From Clostridium sp. MB40-C1 (GTDB taxonomy: Bacteria > Bacillota > Clostridia > Clostridiales > Clostridiaceae): a DNA stretch of 64,000 nucleotides. Made by a program: the position numbers and the translations under genes. The notes under the pieces were generated by a model. The model ran no database searches. It was not told the origin of the DNA and was given only the letters and a program-made list of their open reading frames with translations. Below, piece after piece: positions 9,659 to 19,629 of this stretch. Each line of letters opens with the position of its first letter. The stretch's first letter is position 1. The stretch is taken from NCBI RefSeq assembly GCF_030913655.1, contig NZ_CP133189.1:2170001-2234000 (forward strand), in the 5' to 3' direction.

Positions 9659-10423
9659 ATGATTAATATTTTATTAGTTGAAGATGACTTAGCCCTCTCT
9701 ATGGGAATTCAATATGCTCTAAAATCTGAAGGATTTAATGTAGATTCTGCAAAATCTCTTTGTGAAGCTACAGCTAAATTTAAATCTGATAAATATAATA
9801 TGATTTTGTTAGATGTTATGCTTCCTGATGGAAGTGGTTATGAATTGTGTAAGTCTATACGAGAAAATAGCTTATCTAATAGTACTCATGATTATCGCAA
9901 CATACCTATAATATTTCTTACAGCCTGCGATGAAGAAGCTAATGTAGTACTAGGACTTGACTTAGGTGGAGATGACTATATAACCAAGCCTTTGAGAATA
10001 AAAGAATTAGTATCTAGAATAAATGCAGTATTAAGGAGAAGAAATTTTTCTTTAAATAATATTTCTTCTAAATCTAATAATTCACCCTTTAATTCTAATG
10101 AGAAACTTCTCTCATCTGGTGAATTGACATTATATCCATTAAGTTACAAAGCAATAAAAAATGATAAAGAAATAAGTCTAACATCTGTAGAATACAAGCT
10201 TTTATTAACTTTCATAAATAATCCACATAAAGTATTAACTAGATCCTTTTTATTAGAAAATCTTTGGGATATAGATGGCGAATTTATTGACGATAATACT
10301 CTATCAGTTTATATTAAAAGACTACGTGAAAAAATAGAAGAAGATTCAAAATCCCCTTCTTACATAATAACTTTAAGAGGATTAGGTTACAAATGGGATA
10401 AAGAAGTAAGAGGTGAATTATAA
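9659..10423 (+). CDS. OmpR-family response regulator
   Basis: 254 aa. Receiver domain about 1-120 with acidic pocket (E8-D10), phospho-acceptor D52 in LLDVMLPDGSG, and the conserved Lys in YITKPL. A Ser/Asn-rich linker (about 128-152) leads to a winged-helix DNA-binding domain (about 155-250, ending TLRGLGYKW). The linker is longer than usual. Ribosome site TAGGAGGAAAT. Two bases separate it from the histidine kinase gene, so the two are one transcript. The probable target is the ABC exporter that begins 1.4 kb downstream. Confidence 0.93.
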   Translation: MINILLVEDDLALSMGIQYALKSEGFNVDSAKSLCEATAKFKSDKYNMILLDVMLPDGSGYELCKSIRENSLSNSTHDYRNIPIIFLTACDEEANVVLGLDLGGDDYITKPLRIKELVSRINAVLRRRNFSLNNISSKSNNSPFNSNEKLLSSGELTLYPLSYKAIKNDKEISLTSVEYKLLLTFINNPHKVLTRSFLLENLWDIDGEFIDDNTLSVYIKRLREKIEEDSKSPSYIITLRGLGYKWDKEVRGEL

Positions 10424-10425
10424 CT

Positions 10426-11676
10426 ATGCTAAATTTTTATAGAAACCCCGAAGTAAAATCTATTACTTTTAAATTTTTAATTTTTAATTTGGTTTTAATA
10501 ATAATTTTCTCTATTTTTATAAAAATGGAAATTAACAATATGAAACATTTATATGTAAATCAAAATATAGCTATTGCTGGGAAAATCCTCGAAAAAGATC
10601 CTTCTTTTGAAAAAGATATTATACCTATATTCACCAAAGGTGCTTCTAAAGAATCTCTTGATTTAGGAAAATCTATTTTGGAGAAATATGGTTTTAATGA
10701 AAATATAAATTACATATACATAAAGCCATTTAACGATTATTATAAAAATTTAACTGTAAAAGCAATAATATTTATTATATTTTCTTTTCTATTTATTTAC
10801 TTAATTACAATAAAAGGTTACAAAAATATATTTACCAAAGTTCAAACCATCTCCTCCTCAGCTGAAAAAATAATAGATGGAGATTTCCATGTTCATCTTG
10901 AAGAAAATCTTGAAGGCAACTTTTATATACTAAATCATCAATTTAATGAAATGGCGAAAAAGTTAGCAAAAAATATTGAGGTATTGAAAAAGGAAAAATT
11001 ATTCTTAAAAAATATAATTTCTGATATATCTCATCAACTAAAAACACCTTTATCATCTTTAATACTATTTAATGAAATTCTTGCTACTGAAAAAGACATA
11101 GAACCTGATGTTAAAAATGATTTTATAAAAAAAAGTGGCGAACAATTATCTAGAATGGAATGGCTTATAATAAATTTATTGAAATTAGCAAGACTTGAAG
11201 CTAATGCAGTTAATTTTAACATAGTGCAAGCACCAATTAATACTACAATAGAGCAATCTATATCTCCACTACTTATTTATGCTAAAGAAAAAAATCAAAC
11301 TATAAACATTGAAAGTAAAAAAAATTTATTATTAAATCATGATGTTAATTGGACTAGTGAAGCTCTTTCAAATATTATAAAAAATTCCATAGAACACACA
11401 GACTCTAACGGAACTATATCAATAAAATTTGAAGAAACTCCTCTATGTATTGAAATTTTCATAAAAGACAATGGCGAGGGAATTTCCCCTAAAGATTTAC
11501 CTAGGATATTTGATAGGTTTTATAAAAGTGAAAACTCAACAAATCCTACTAGCATAGGTATAGGTCTTTCTTTATCCAAAGCTATTATAGAAATCCAAGG
11601 TGGAAGTATTACAGTAGATAGTACCCCTGGTAAAGGTACAGAATTCACTATAACATTCTTAAAATCTATAATATGA
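10426..11676 (+). CDS. Sensor histidine kinase
   Basis: 416 aa. Two membrane segments (about 13-33 and 111-130) flank an extracytoplasmic loop of ~75 residues, so it is not the short-loop BceS intramembrane-sensing type. A HAMP-like linker precedes the dimerisation helix with the phospho-acceptor H203 (SDISHQLKTPLSS). The HATPase domain carries N-box (NIIKNSIEH), G1 (DNGEGIS), F (FDRFYKS) and G2 (GIGLGLS-like, GIGIGLSLSK) motifs. GAGGTGA overlaps the 3' end of the regulator gene. Paired with the response regulator; likely senses an envelope stress relieved by the downstream ABC exporter. Confidence 0.93.
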   Translation: MLNFYRNPEVKSITFKFLIFNLVLIIIFSIFIKMEINNMKHLYVNQNIAIAGKILEKDPSFEKDIIPIFTKGASKESLDLGKSILEKYGFNENINYIYIKPFNDYYKNLTVKAIIFIIFSFLFIYLITIKGYKNIFTKVQTISSSAEKIIDGDFHVHLEENLEGNFYILNHQFNEMAKKLAKNIEVLKKEKLFLKNIISDISHQLKTPLSSLILFNEILATEKDIEPDVKNDFIKKSGEQLSRMEWLIINLLKLARLEANAVNFNIVQAPINTTIEQSISPLLIYAKEKNQTINIESKKNLLLNHDVNWTSEALSNIIKNSIEHTDSNGTISIKFEETPLCIEIFIKDNGEGISPKDLPRIFDRFYKSENSTNPTSIGIGLSLSKAIIEIQGGSITVDSTPGKGTEFTITFLKSII

Positions 11677-11687
11677 TTAACTTAGGT

Positions 11688-11742
11688 AATTGCATAATTA
11701 AAAACTTGCGTGCAACCATGAAGTTTTGGAATTATTTAATTT
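11688..11742. repeat. Short copy of GCATAATT palindromic repeat family
   Basis: Begins AATTGCATAATT (11688-11699) and ends AATTATTTAATTT (11730-11742) followed by CCTCAA. On the minus strand it aligns well with the copy near 31080-31140, and its ends match the larger element at 54616-54788. It sits between kinase and ABC genes. Confidence 0.5.
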
Positions 11743-11877
11743 CCTCAACTACATGTAAATTTTAAACTATAAGTAATTCTTACTAAATTGTAAGATAGTA
11801 TTTCACTTTATAGTAAGATTAATACGTTATTCTAATAGTATAAACTTAAAACTTACTTATAGTTAGGAGGTACATAT

Positions 11878-12561
11878 ATGGAAATATTAAAAACCATAGA
11901 TTTATGTAAAAGCTACGGAAAAGGTGACACAAAAGTTGATGCGCTAAAAAATATCAATTTAACTATAAATCAAGGGGAATTTGTAGCAGTTGTAGGTCCT
12001 TCCGGTTCTGGTAAAAGCACCCTACTTCATTTATTAGGTGGTGTAGATAAACCTACTTATGGAAAAGTAATTATAGATGGAGTAGATATTTACTCTTTAA
12101 AAGAAAAAAATTTATCTATTCTCAGAAGAAGAAAAATTGGTTTCGTTTTTCAATTTTATAACTTAATACCTGTTTTAACAGCAGAAGAAAATATACTCAT
12201 GCCACTTCTTTTGGATAATAAAAAAGAGGATAAAAACTATATACAAGAATTAATGGATCTTTTAGATATAAAAGGTAGACGCCACCATCTTCCTTCTCAA
12301 TTATCAGGAGGGCAACAGCAAAGGGTATCTATAGGAAGAGCCTTAGCATATAAACCATCTATAGTACTAGCAGATGAACCTACTGGAAACTTAGATAGTA
12401 AAAATAGTAAAGAAATTATTGAATTACTCAGATATTCAGTAAAAAAATATAACCAAACTCTTGTAGTTATAACTCATGATTTAAATATTGCTAAACAAGC
12501 TGATAGAATAATTAGCATTGAAGATGGGGTTATAGTTAAAGATGAGGTGGTGAGAAAATGA
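11878..12561 (+). CDS. ABC transporter ATP-binding protein (MacB/LolD-like)
   Basis: 227-aa cytosolic nucleotide-binding subunit. Walker A GPSGSGKST at 40-48, Q-loop VFQFYNLIP, signature LSGGQQQR, Walker B VLADEPTGNLD, H-loop ITHD. The GNLD and FYNLIPVLT motifs place it in the lipoprotein/peptide/antimicrobial efflux class of exporters. Ribosome site TTAGGAGGTACATAT. It overlaps the permease by 4 bp (ATGA), so both are co-translated. A 200-bp gap with a repeat and its own leader separates it from the two-component genes, so it probably has a separate promoter responsive to the regulator. Confidence 0.93.
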   Translation: MEILKTIDLCKSYGKGDTKVDALKNINLTINQGEFVAVVGPSGSGKSTLLHLLGGVDKPTYGKVIIDGVDIYSLKEKNLSILRRRKIGFVFQFYNLIPVLTAEENILMPLLLDNKKEDKNYIQELMDLLDIKGRRHHLPSQLSGGQQQRVSIGRALAYKPSIVLADEPTGNLDSKNSKEIIELLRYSVKKYNQTLVVITHDLNIAKQADRIISIEDGVIVKDEVVRK

Positions 12562-15233
12562 ATAGTTATCTAGATGTCACCACTAAGTATTTAAAAACAC
12601 AAAAAAAGAGAACTATCCTAACAATAATAGGAGTAATTTTATCTGTATCTTTAATTTCAGCCCTTGCCACTATGATATATAGCTATCAAGATTATAGAAT
12701 AGACGACGTAAAGAAACATAGTGGAGATTATGAAGTCTCTTTTAAAAACTTAACTAAAGATAACATAGATATAATTAAAAATCATACTGCTTTTTCTTCT
12801 GTTGGAATTAGTAAAAATATCGGCCTTGGCAAAATATACACTACTCCAAAAGAAGAAAGAAAAAGTTCTACTCCACTTCATAGATATTTAGATGTAAAAG
12901 CATATGATGATGTAACTTTAAATAAAATATATAAACCTATTTTATTATCTGGCAGATATCCTAAAAGTGAAAATGAAATTATTGTTGATAAATCTTCTCT
13001 TAGATTTTTAGGAAAAAATGTAAAAGAAGGAAGTAAAATAACATTTCCTTTTGGTATAAGGAAAGATAGAGAAACAAAAAAAATTCTAGAAAACAACTGT
13101 TGGAGCGATGATGAAATATTTGAAGAAAAAAATAAATCGGAATACACTATAGTAGGTATTATAGATACTGATATTTTTTCCTCTGGACGCAGCATTTTTC
13201 AAGCAATAACATTTTTAAAATCTTCTGATATATATTCATCTGATTCAAAAGAAGAAACTTTCCAAACCTTCATGACCATAGCCTCACCAAAAAACAAAAG
13301 AGATATAACAAACCAAGTTGCTAAAGATTTGAAGCTAGTAAGTAATAATTCTTCACAAAATAATGATGGTGAAAACAAATCGAAAGTTCAATTCAATAAT
13401 GAGTTGCTAAGATTATATGGTCAGAGTGCAAGTATGTTAAAAAACACAAGTTTTTCTTTAACAATTTTATTCATAGTTTCTATAATTATAGTTTCTACTA
13501 TTGCAGTAATATATAATGCTTTTAATATATCCGTTTTAGAGAGAATTTCTCAATTTGGAATATTGCGTTCAGTTGGTGCTACACCTAAGCAAATAAGGAA
13601 AATAGTGTTTAAAGAAGCTTCTATAATAAGTTTAATTGGGATTCCTATTGGAATAATATCTGGTGTTGCAACTATAAAATTGGTATTATCCTTAGTAGGT
13701 GAAGTTTTCATGGATAAATTTGATCCTTTTAAAGTTCTTATATATCCTAAAGTTATAATTATAAGTATTGTGTTAGGGACTATAACTATATTTCTATCAG
13801 CTCTTGGACCTGCTCTTTTAGCTGGAAAAGTTAGCGCCTTAGATGCAGTTAGAAATTCAAATAGTTTTAATACAAATAACATAACTAAAGTTTCAAAAGC
13901 TAGAATATCAAAACTATTATTTAAGATAGAGGGAAGTCTTGCTTACAAAAATCTAACTAGAAATAGAAAAAGATTTTTAATAACTGTTTTTTCTCTTATG
14001 ATCAGCATAATTATGTTTATAACTTTTAACTCTTTTATGACTTTCGTTAATATTGCAGATAAACAGGATGGTCCTCTATATTTTGATGCTAGTTATTATT
14101 CGGAAAATAGCATAAATGATAAAGAATATATGGATATAAAGAATCAAACTGGTATTGAAAAAGTATATAAATACATTAAATCACAATTTTCTATGCCTAT
14201 TCCTAAAGAAAAAATGAATAAAAAGTATTTTAATAAAACTCAACGTGGTTCTTCAAATGATGTACCATCTATTGAAAATTATGTTTTATCATATAATAGT
14301 AAACTATTAGCTTATGATAAATCTATTTTAGATTTAAGTAAACCTCATATAATATCTGGAAGTGCAGATGAAAAACTTTTAGATGACATGGGCGTAATTT
14401 TGGTAAATAGAAATAGAGTTCTTAGTAATGATGGATCCAAAAAAACAGTTGTAGAAGATTTTACAAATTATAAAGTTGGAGATATTATCAATTTACCTAA
14501 ACTAGTAAAATATGATTTTGAAAAAGATTCCGATAAAATTCTAAAAAACGCTATTGAAAAAAAAGAGTTTTATAAGCTTAAGGTTGTTGGAATAGCTGAT
14601 GTTGAACCTTTGGAAAATTCACTTCCCCAAGATGGTATATATTTAATAACTTCTCCAAAAACCTATAAAAAAATCATAGGAAATTTAAATTATAGAAATA
14701 TAAAAATAAAGTTAAAAGAAAATGCAGATAGAGAAAAAATTACTTCTTATTTTGAAAATATAATTAAAGATAAGGGTGGCTCCTATGATGACTATATGAA
14801 AATTGCTGAAAACGGAAAAAAATCTGCATTTCAAATGAGCGTATTTGTATACGGATTTATTACAGTAATAACTATAATCGGTGCAGTAAATATAATAAAT
14901 ACTATAAGTACAAGTCTTCTTATAAGGAAAAGAGAGTTTGCTACTTTAAAAGCTATAGGTATGAACCAAGGTCAAATTAAGAAAATGGTATTCCTTGAAG
15001 GAACATTACATGGACTAATAGCTGCCTTTCTTGGAAGCATAATAGGGACTTTGTTAAGCTTTTTGCTTTGCCAAACAGCTGCTGGAGCTGTGGCCGTAAG
15101 TTGGTCAATACCTTGGAGCTCTATATTAATAGCTACTTTGGGAGCTTTGTCTTTCACTATATTAGCATCTATTTTACCTCTTAGAAAAGTTAATGCACAA
15201 AATATAATAGAAAATATTAGAGCAGAAGAATAA
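12558..15233 (+). CDS. FtsX-like ABC transporter permease, two-repeat type
   Basis: 891 aa. An N-terminal membrane helix (about 19-41), a large extracytoplasmic domain to about 290, three helices (about 295-415, first FtsX unit), a second helix near 465-490, another large outside domain (about 490-760) and three final helices (second FtsX unit). That is the eight-helix arrangement of paired FtsX permeases rather than the ten-helix BceB layout. It works with the preceding ATPase. Substrate unknown: antimicrobial peptide removal or lipoprotein/envelope handling are both consistent. Ends at a bidirectional terminator shared with the LacI-type gene. Confidence 0.9.
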   Translation: MNSYLDVTTKYLKTQKKRTILTIIGVILSVSLISALATMIYSYQDYRIDDVKKHSGDYEVSFKNLTKDNIDIIKNHTAFSSVGISKNIGLGKIYTTPKEERKSSTPLHRYLDVKAYDDVTLNKIYKPILLSGRYPKSENEIIVDKSSLRFLGKNVKEGSKITFPFGIRKDRETKKILENNCWSDDEIFEEKNKSEYTIVGIIDTDIFSSGRSIFQAITFLKSSDIYSSDSKEETFQTFMTIASPKNKRDITNQVAKDLKLVSNNSSQNNDGENKSKVQFNNELLRLYGQSASMLKNTSFSLTILFIVSIIIVSTIAVIYNAFNISVLERISQFGILRSVGATPKQIRKIVFKEASIISLIGIPIGIISGVATIKLVLSLVGEVFMDKFDPFKVLIYPKVIIISIVLGTITIFLSALGPALLAGKVSALDAVRNSNSFNTNNITKVSKARISKLLFKIEGSLAYKNLTRNRKRFLITVFSLMISIIMFITFNSFMTFVNIADKQDGPLYFDASYYSENSINDKEYMDIKNQTGIEKVYKYIKSQFSMPIPKEKMNKKYFNKTQRGSSNDVPSIENYVLSYNSKLLAYDKSILDLSKPHIISGSADEKLLDDMGVILVNRNRVLSNDGSKKTVVEDFTNYKVGDIINLPKLVKYDFEKDSDKILKNAIEKKEFYKLKVVGIADVEPLENSLPQDGIYLITSPKTYKKIIGNLNYRNIKIKLKENADREKITSYFENIIKDKGGSYDDYMKIAENGKKSAFQMSVFVYGFITVITIIGAVNIINTISTSLLIRKREFATLKAIGMNQGQIKKMVFLEGTLHGLIAAFLGSIIGTLLSFLLCQTAAGAVAVSWSIPWSSILIATLGALSFTILASILPLRKVNAQNIIENIRAEE

Positions 15234-15238
15234 GTAAA

Positions 15239-15300
15239 ATTTTAAGCTTCAGATGTAGCACAATATTTCTTTTAAGAAAATGCTAGCTGAAGCTTAAAAT
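15239..15300. terminator. Bidirectional terminator
   Basis: 14-bp perfect stem (15239-15252 with 15287-15300) with an inner GTAGC/GCTA(G) pairing. It separates the convergent ABC permease and LacI-type regulator genes. Confidence 0.8.
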
Positions 15301-15325
15301 CATTTTTAGAATCATTTAATGATAG

Positions 15326-16321
15326 TTAACACTCTAAAACTTTTCTCGTGGTTTTTCTTACAATTAATTTTGGATCTAATGTAGTATTTTTCCCTTCTGA
15401 TTTATTAATTTTATCTAATATCGTTTTGGCAGAAATTACTCCCATGTCATATTTAGGCTGAGCTATAGTTGTAAGTGAAATCTCTGGCAGTTGTGAAAAA
15501 GATATATCATCAAATCCTACTATTCCTATATCTTCGGGGATATTTAATCCACATTCACGTACTGCCTGCATAACTCCAAGTGCAAGCATATCTGTCCCTA
15601 CAAAAATACCTGTTGGAATAATTCCTTTCTTTAAAGAATTTTTCACCAATACATAACCACTTTCTTTTGTAAAATCACCATTTTTTATTAATCTTTCATC
15701 CAATTGAATTCCCTGCTCCATTAAAGCTTGTTTATATCCTTCAAAGCGCATCTTGTTAGTCTCAATGGTGCTTTGTCCTCCTATAAACATTATACTTTTG
15801 TATCCACTATCTAAAAGATGTTTTGTTGCTAAATATCCACCTTTTTTATCATCAATTACAACAAAATTTTCTCCTTTATATCCACTCTTAGTAGCTACAC
15901 TGACTATAGGAATATCTATATTCTCTAAAGATCCATTCTTTACTCCACTATGAGCTAAAATTATGCCATCTACCTGTTTACTAACTAATAAATCTATATA
16001 TTTTTCTTCTTTTTTTATTTCCCAGTTAGAATTACATAAAAATACATTATAACCGTGTTTATTTAATTCCTCTTCTACCCCTCTAGCTATTTCAGGATAA
16101 AAAGGATTAGTTATATCAGGAATAATTAGACCTATAGTATTTGTTTTATTAGTAACCAGACCTTGTGCTATTGCGTTAGGCTTATAATTCATTTCTTTTG
16201 CAGCTTCTCTAACCCTCTTTTTTGTTTTGTCACTAATATCATAACTGTCATTTAAGGCTTTAGAAACTGTAGCTATAGAAATATTTAATTTTTTTGCAAT
16301 ATCTTTAATTGTAGTTGACAT
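15326..16321 (-). CDS. LacI/GalR-family transcriptional regulator
   Basis: 331 aa. N-terminal helix-turn-helix (about 1-50: TTIKDIAKKLNISIATVSKALND) with hinge helix, then a periplasmic-binding-protein-like effector domain starting at NTIGLIIPDITNPFYPEIARG. Family members repress sugar uptake or catabolic genes and release DNA on binding a sugar or phosphosugar. I chose ATG 16321, giving the standard N-terminus; an in-frame ATG four codons upstream abuts the AGAGG sequence. No sugar genes are adjacent, but four LacI-type palindromes (consensus CTTAAACGTTTAAG) lie 440-640 bp upstream and are the obvious candidate operators. Effector unknown. Confidence 0.9.
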   Translation of the reverse strand: MSTTIKDIAKKLNISIATVSKALNDSYDISDKTKKRVREAAKEMNYKPNAIAQGLVTNKTNTIGLIIPDITNPFYPEIARGVEEELNKHGYNVFLCNSNWEIKKEEKYIDLLVSKQVDGIILAHSGVKNGSLENIDIPIVSVATKSGYKGENFVVIDDKKGGYLATKHLLDSGYKSIMFIGGQSTIETNKMRFEGYKQALMEQGIQLDERLIKNGDFTKESGYVLVKNSLKKGIIPTGIFVGTDMLALGVMQAVRECGLNIPEDIGIVGFDDISFSQLPEISLTTIAQPKYDMGVISAKTILDKINKSEGKNTTLDPKLIVRKTTRKVLEC

Positions 16322-16588
16322 ATCATCTTCCATCCTCTTTATCTGATATCTGCTTTCTCCTTAAATATCCTATCATAAAAATACACCCTTTAACAATATG
16401 AATATATGGAGAAAATTTCACAAGTAAGAACTTATATAAATATATCTATATGTCCTCTTATTCACTGCCTGTAAAATTTGTTTTTTTAAGTAACCTAGTA
16501 AAGTTTACTAGAGGAAAAGTATATTCTACATTTTCTACAACATAATTATTCATTTTACATAATTTTAAATAAAACCATACTAAAAAAA

Positions 16589-16624
16589 GGATAAAAAGTT
16601 TCACACCAATAAAACTTTTTATCC
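16589..16624 (-). terminator. Minus-strand intrinsic terminator with no annotated gene upstream
   Basis: 13-bp perfect stem GGATAAAAAGTTT / AAACTTTTTATCC, 10-nt loop. On the minus strand it is followed by a run of seven T. It must end a transcript that begins in the gene-free region to the right. Confidence 0.8.
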
Positions 16625-16759
16625 TCTGAACTTACAATTTTCTGTAACATTAAAATACATTAATTATAGATTTATTTTTCTAAAAGAAAAAAATTATACT
16701 AATCCAACCTTAGTCGTAATTACTATAGAATTTATTCTTATCTATTTTTTTGGGGTTCG

Positions 16760-16773
16760 CTTAAACGTTTAAG
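16760..16773. promoter_or_regulatory. LacI-type operator palindrome, site 1
   Basis: CTTAAACGTTTAAG, a perfect 14-bp palindrome with the central CG typical of LacI/GalR operators. The divergent LacI-family gene is the likely reader. Confidence 0.7.
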
Positions 16774-16795
16774 TAAAACAAAACGAATCCTTTTA

Positions 16796-16809
16796 CTAAA
16801 ACGTTTAAG
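16796..16809. promoter_or_regulatory. LacI-type operator palindrome, site 2
   Basis: CTAAAACGTTTAAG, one mismatch from site 1 and 36 bp from it. It lies directly downstream of a minus-strand TATAAT, a position that would block initiation. Confidence 0.65.
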
Positions 16810-16927
16810 CATTATAGTATAAAATACGTTTGCTAAACATTATACACGATGAAATGCACTTTTCGTTTAGCTTTAAAATTAATAAAGAATCATAATTTTA
16901 AGTTGGTATACTTAATCTTAAAATTCA

Positions 16928-16941
16928 CTTAAACTTTTAAG
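16928..16941. promoter_or_regulatory. LacI-type operator palindrome, site 3 (weaker)
   Basis: CTTAAACTTTTAAG, the central CG changed to CT. 20 bp from site 4, i.e. about two helical turns. Confidence 0.5.
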
Positions 16942-16947
16942 GGGTTT

Positions 16948-16961
16948 CTTAAACGTTTAAG
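16948..16961. promoter_or_regulatory. LacI-type operator palindrome, site 4
   Basis: Second perfect copy of CTTAAACGTTTAAG, 188 bp from site 1; spacing would allow repressor-mediated looping. Confidence 0.7.
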
Positions 16962-17173
16962 TAACTTCTTGTACATATTATATACAATTTAAAGAAATAT
17001 GTAAAGCTTTTTTATACTTTTTTTACAAAGTATATTGGTTTTTATTTTTTTAAATTATAGCTTTATTTTAATAAAATGTTGATTTTCACATTTTTTAAAT
17101 AGAATCATAAACAAAATATCCCATAGAAAAATAAAACACTTTAAAAGCCTCCTTAATTAGTATATAATTTAGT

Positions 17174-17280
17174 GTATGTCTGTTTATTTTACTAGATATA
17201 AAAATTTGGGGTAAGGTATTCTATCAATACTTGCCCTTTTTTTAAATTAATTTATCCATATATTGTATCTAGTAACATAC
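17174..17280 (+). promoter_or_regulatory. Structured leader of ABC-F gene, candidate attenuator
   Basis: A -10-like TATAAT is at 17163-17168. Downstream, GTATGT (17174-17179) can pair with ACATAC (17275-17280), and ACTAGATA (17191-17198) with TATCTAGT (17266-17273), enclosing an intrinsic terminator (17208-17243). Nested alternative pairing around a terminator upstream of an ABC-F gene fits attenuation, as known for several antibiotic-resistance ABC-F genes. A 12-codon frame (ATG 17176 to TAA 17214) runs into the terminator stem but has no ribosome site. Confidence 0.45.
17208..17243 (+). terminator. Intrinsic terminator inside ABC-F leader
   Basis: GGGTAAGGTATT pairs with AATACTTGCCC (one bulge, one G-U) and is followed by a run of eight T. 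It lies 114 bp before the ABC-F start codon. Confidence 0.75.
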
Positions 17281-17356
17281 ATAATTATAAAGCAGACTTT
17301 ATATTAACATCCATCACTAAAGAAAACTATAATTTAAAATAAAGGAAGGTATGTAA

Positions 17357-18955
<1,599 letters not shown>

Positions 18956-19002
18956 AATATTGTTGCAATACAATATTATTCTAAACTCTATTTTATAACA
19001 CT

Positions 19003-19110
19003 AATAAGGGGCTGTCGCATTAAGAAATTTACATACAATATACTGTTTTAAAAGTTTAAATTTAACACAATATATTGTAGGACTTATTATTAGTGCGACA
19101 GCCCCTTATT
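19003..19110. repeat. Inverted-repeat element, copy 1 (MITE-like)
   Basis: Terminal inverted repeats of 21 bp with one mismatch (AATAAGGGGCTGTCGCA at the left end). The interior also folds (ACAATATA words). A second, near-identical copy of the same 98-bp core is at 48955-49058. Lying between convergent ABC-F and ptsH genes, it may double as their terminator. No coding capacity. Confidence 0.8.
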
Positions 19111-19217
19111 TTTTTATTTAATCCAAAGATTTTCTAACCTAAAGAAGAAAAAAAATCATTCTTTCCTAGCACCTAGTCCCTTTAACCTAATACCTAGAAT
19201 ACTGTTCCATCGCAATA

Positions 19218-19475
19218 TTATTCCAAGTGGTTTTCTATCAATTCTACAAGAGCATCTACTGCTTCTCTCTCATCTTCTCCAGTAGCTATAATGCTTATTT
19301 CACTCCCCTTTGCAAGTCCCATACTCATAATTGATATTATCGACTTAGCATTAAATGTTTTGTCCTTGTATCCTATTTCTATGTGTGATTTAAATTCATT
19401 TGCTTTTTTTACAATAGCACTTGCTGGTCTTGCATGTATTCCTGTTTCGTTTTGTATAATTACTTTTTTTTCCAT
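19218..19475 (-). CDS. ptsH: PTS phosphocarrier protein HPr
   Basis: 85 aa, standard HPr length. The phosphorylated histidine is in GIHARPAS (H14, equivalent to His15 of other HPr proteins) and the HPr-kinase serine is in AKSIISIMSMG (S45, equivalent to Ser46). Having both residues makes it a transport-and-regulation HPr rather than Crh. It moves phosphate from enzyme I to EIIA domains in the cytosol. It lies 154 bp downstream of fruA on the same strand, so it may be partly co-transcribed with the fructose operon. Ribosome site CTAGGAGGAATTTATT. Confidence 0.95.
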   Translation of the reverse strand: MEKKVIIQNETGIHARPASAIVKKANEFKSHIEIGYKDKTFNAKSIISIMSMGLAKGSEISIIATGEDEREAVDALVELIENHLE

Positions 19476-19629
19476 AATAAATTCCTCCTAGTTTATTATT
19501 ATCTTTTGCTAAACAAAACTTAAAATCAATATATACTAATTTTTATAAATCTAAAGTTAAAAACAATCTTCATAATTAACTTCAAATTAATAAAGTTTTA
19601 TTATTTAGTTTAATCATTTTTAATATTAA

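Larger units (their letters stand above)
16334..17356. other. 1-kb intergenic region: orphan operators, minus-strand terminator, ABC-F leader
   Basis: No ORF with a ribosome site is visible. From left to right: a 17-bp palindrome CTAGTAAAGTTTACTAG (16495-16511); a minus-strand intrinsic terminator (16589-16624); two LacI-type palindromes (16760, 16796); two more (16928, 16948); A/T-rich sequence; then the structured leader of the ABC-F gene (17160-17356). A minus-strand TATAAT lies just upstream of the 16796 site (about 16812-16817), so a repressed minus-strand transcript ending at the terminator is possible. Confidence 0.6.

Noticed and set aside
16495-16511. Palindrome CTAGTAAAGTTTACTAG as another operator of the LacI-type gene
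   Set aside because: It does not resemble the CTTAAACGTTTAAG sites and its position relative to a promoter is unclear.
17176-17214. 12-codon ORF as a regulatory leader peptide of the ABC-F gene
   Set aside because: No ribosome binding site, and it would begin at the predicted transcript start. Mentioned only as part of the leader.
17160-17356. T-box or other known riboswitch in the ABC-F leader
   Set aside because: No T-box sequence (AGGGTGGNACCGCG) or other familiar riboswitch core is visible; only the terminator and flanking pairings.
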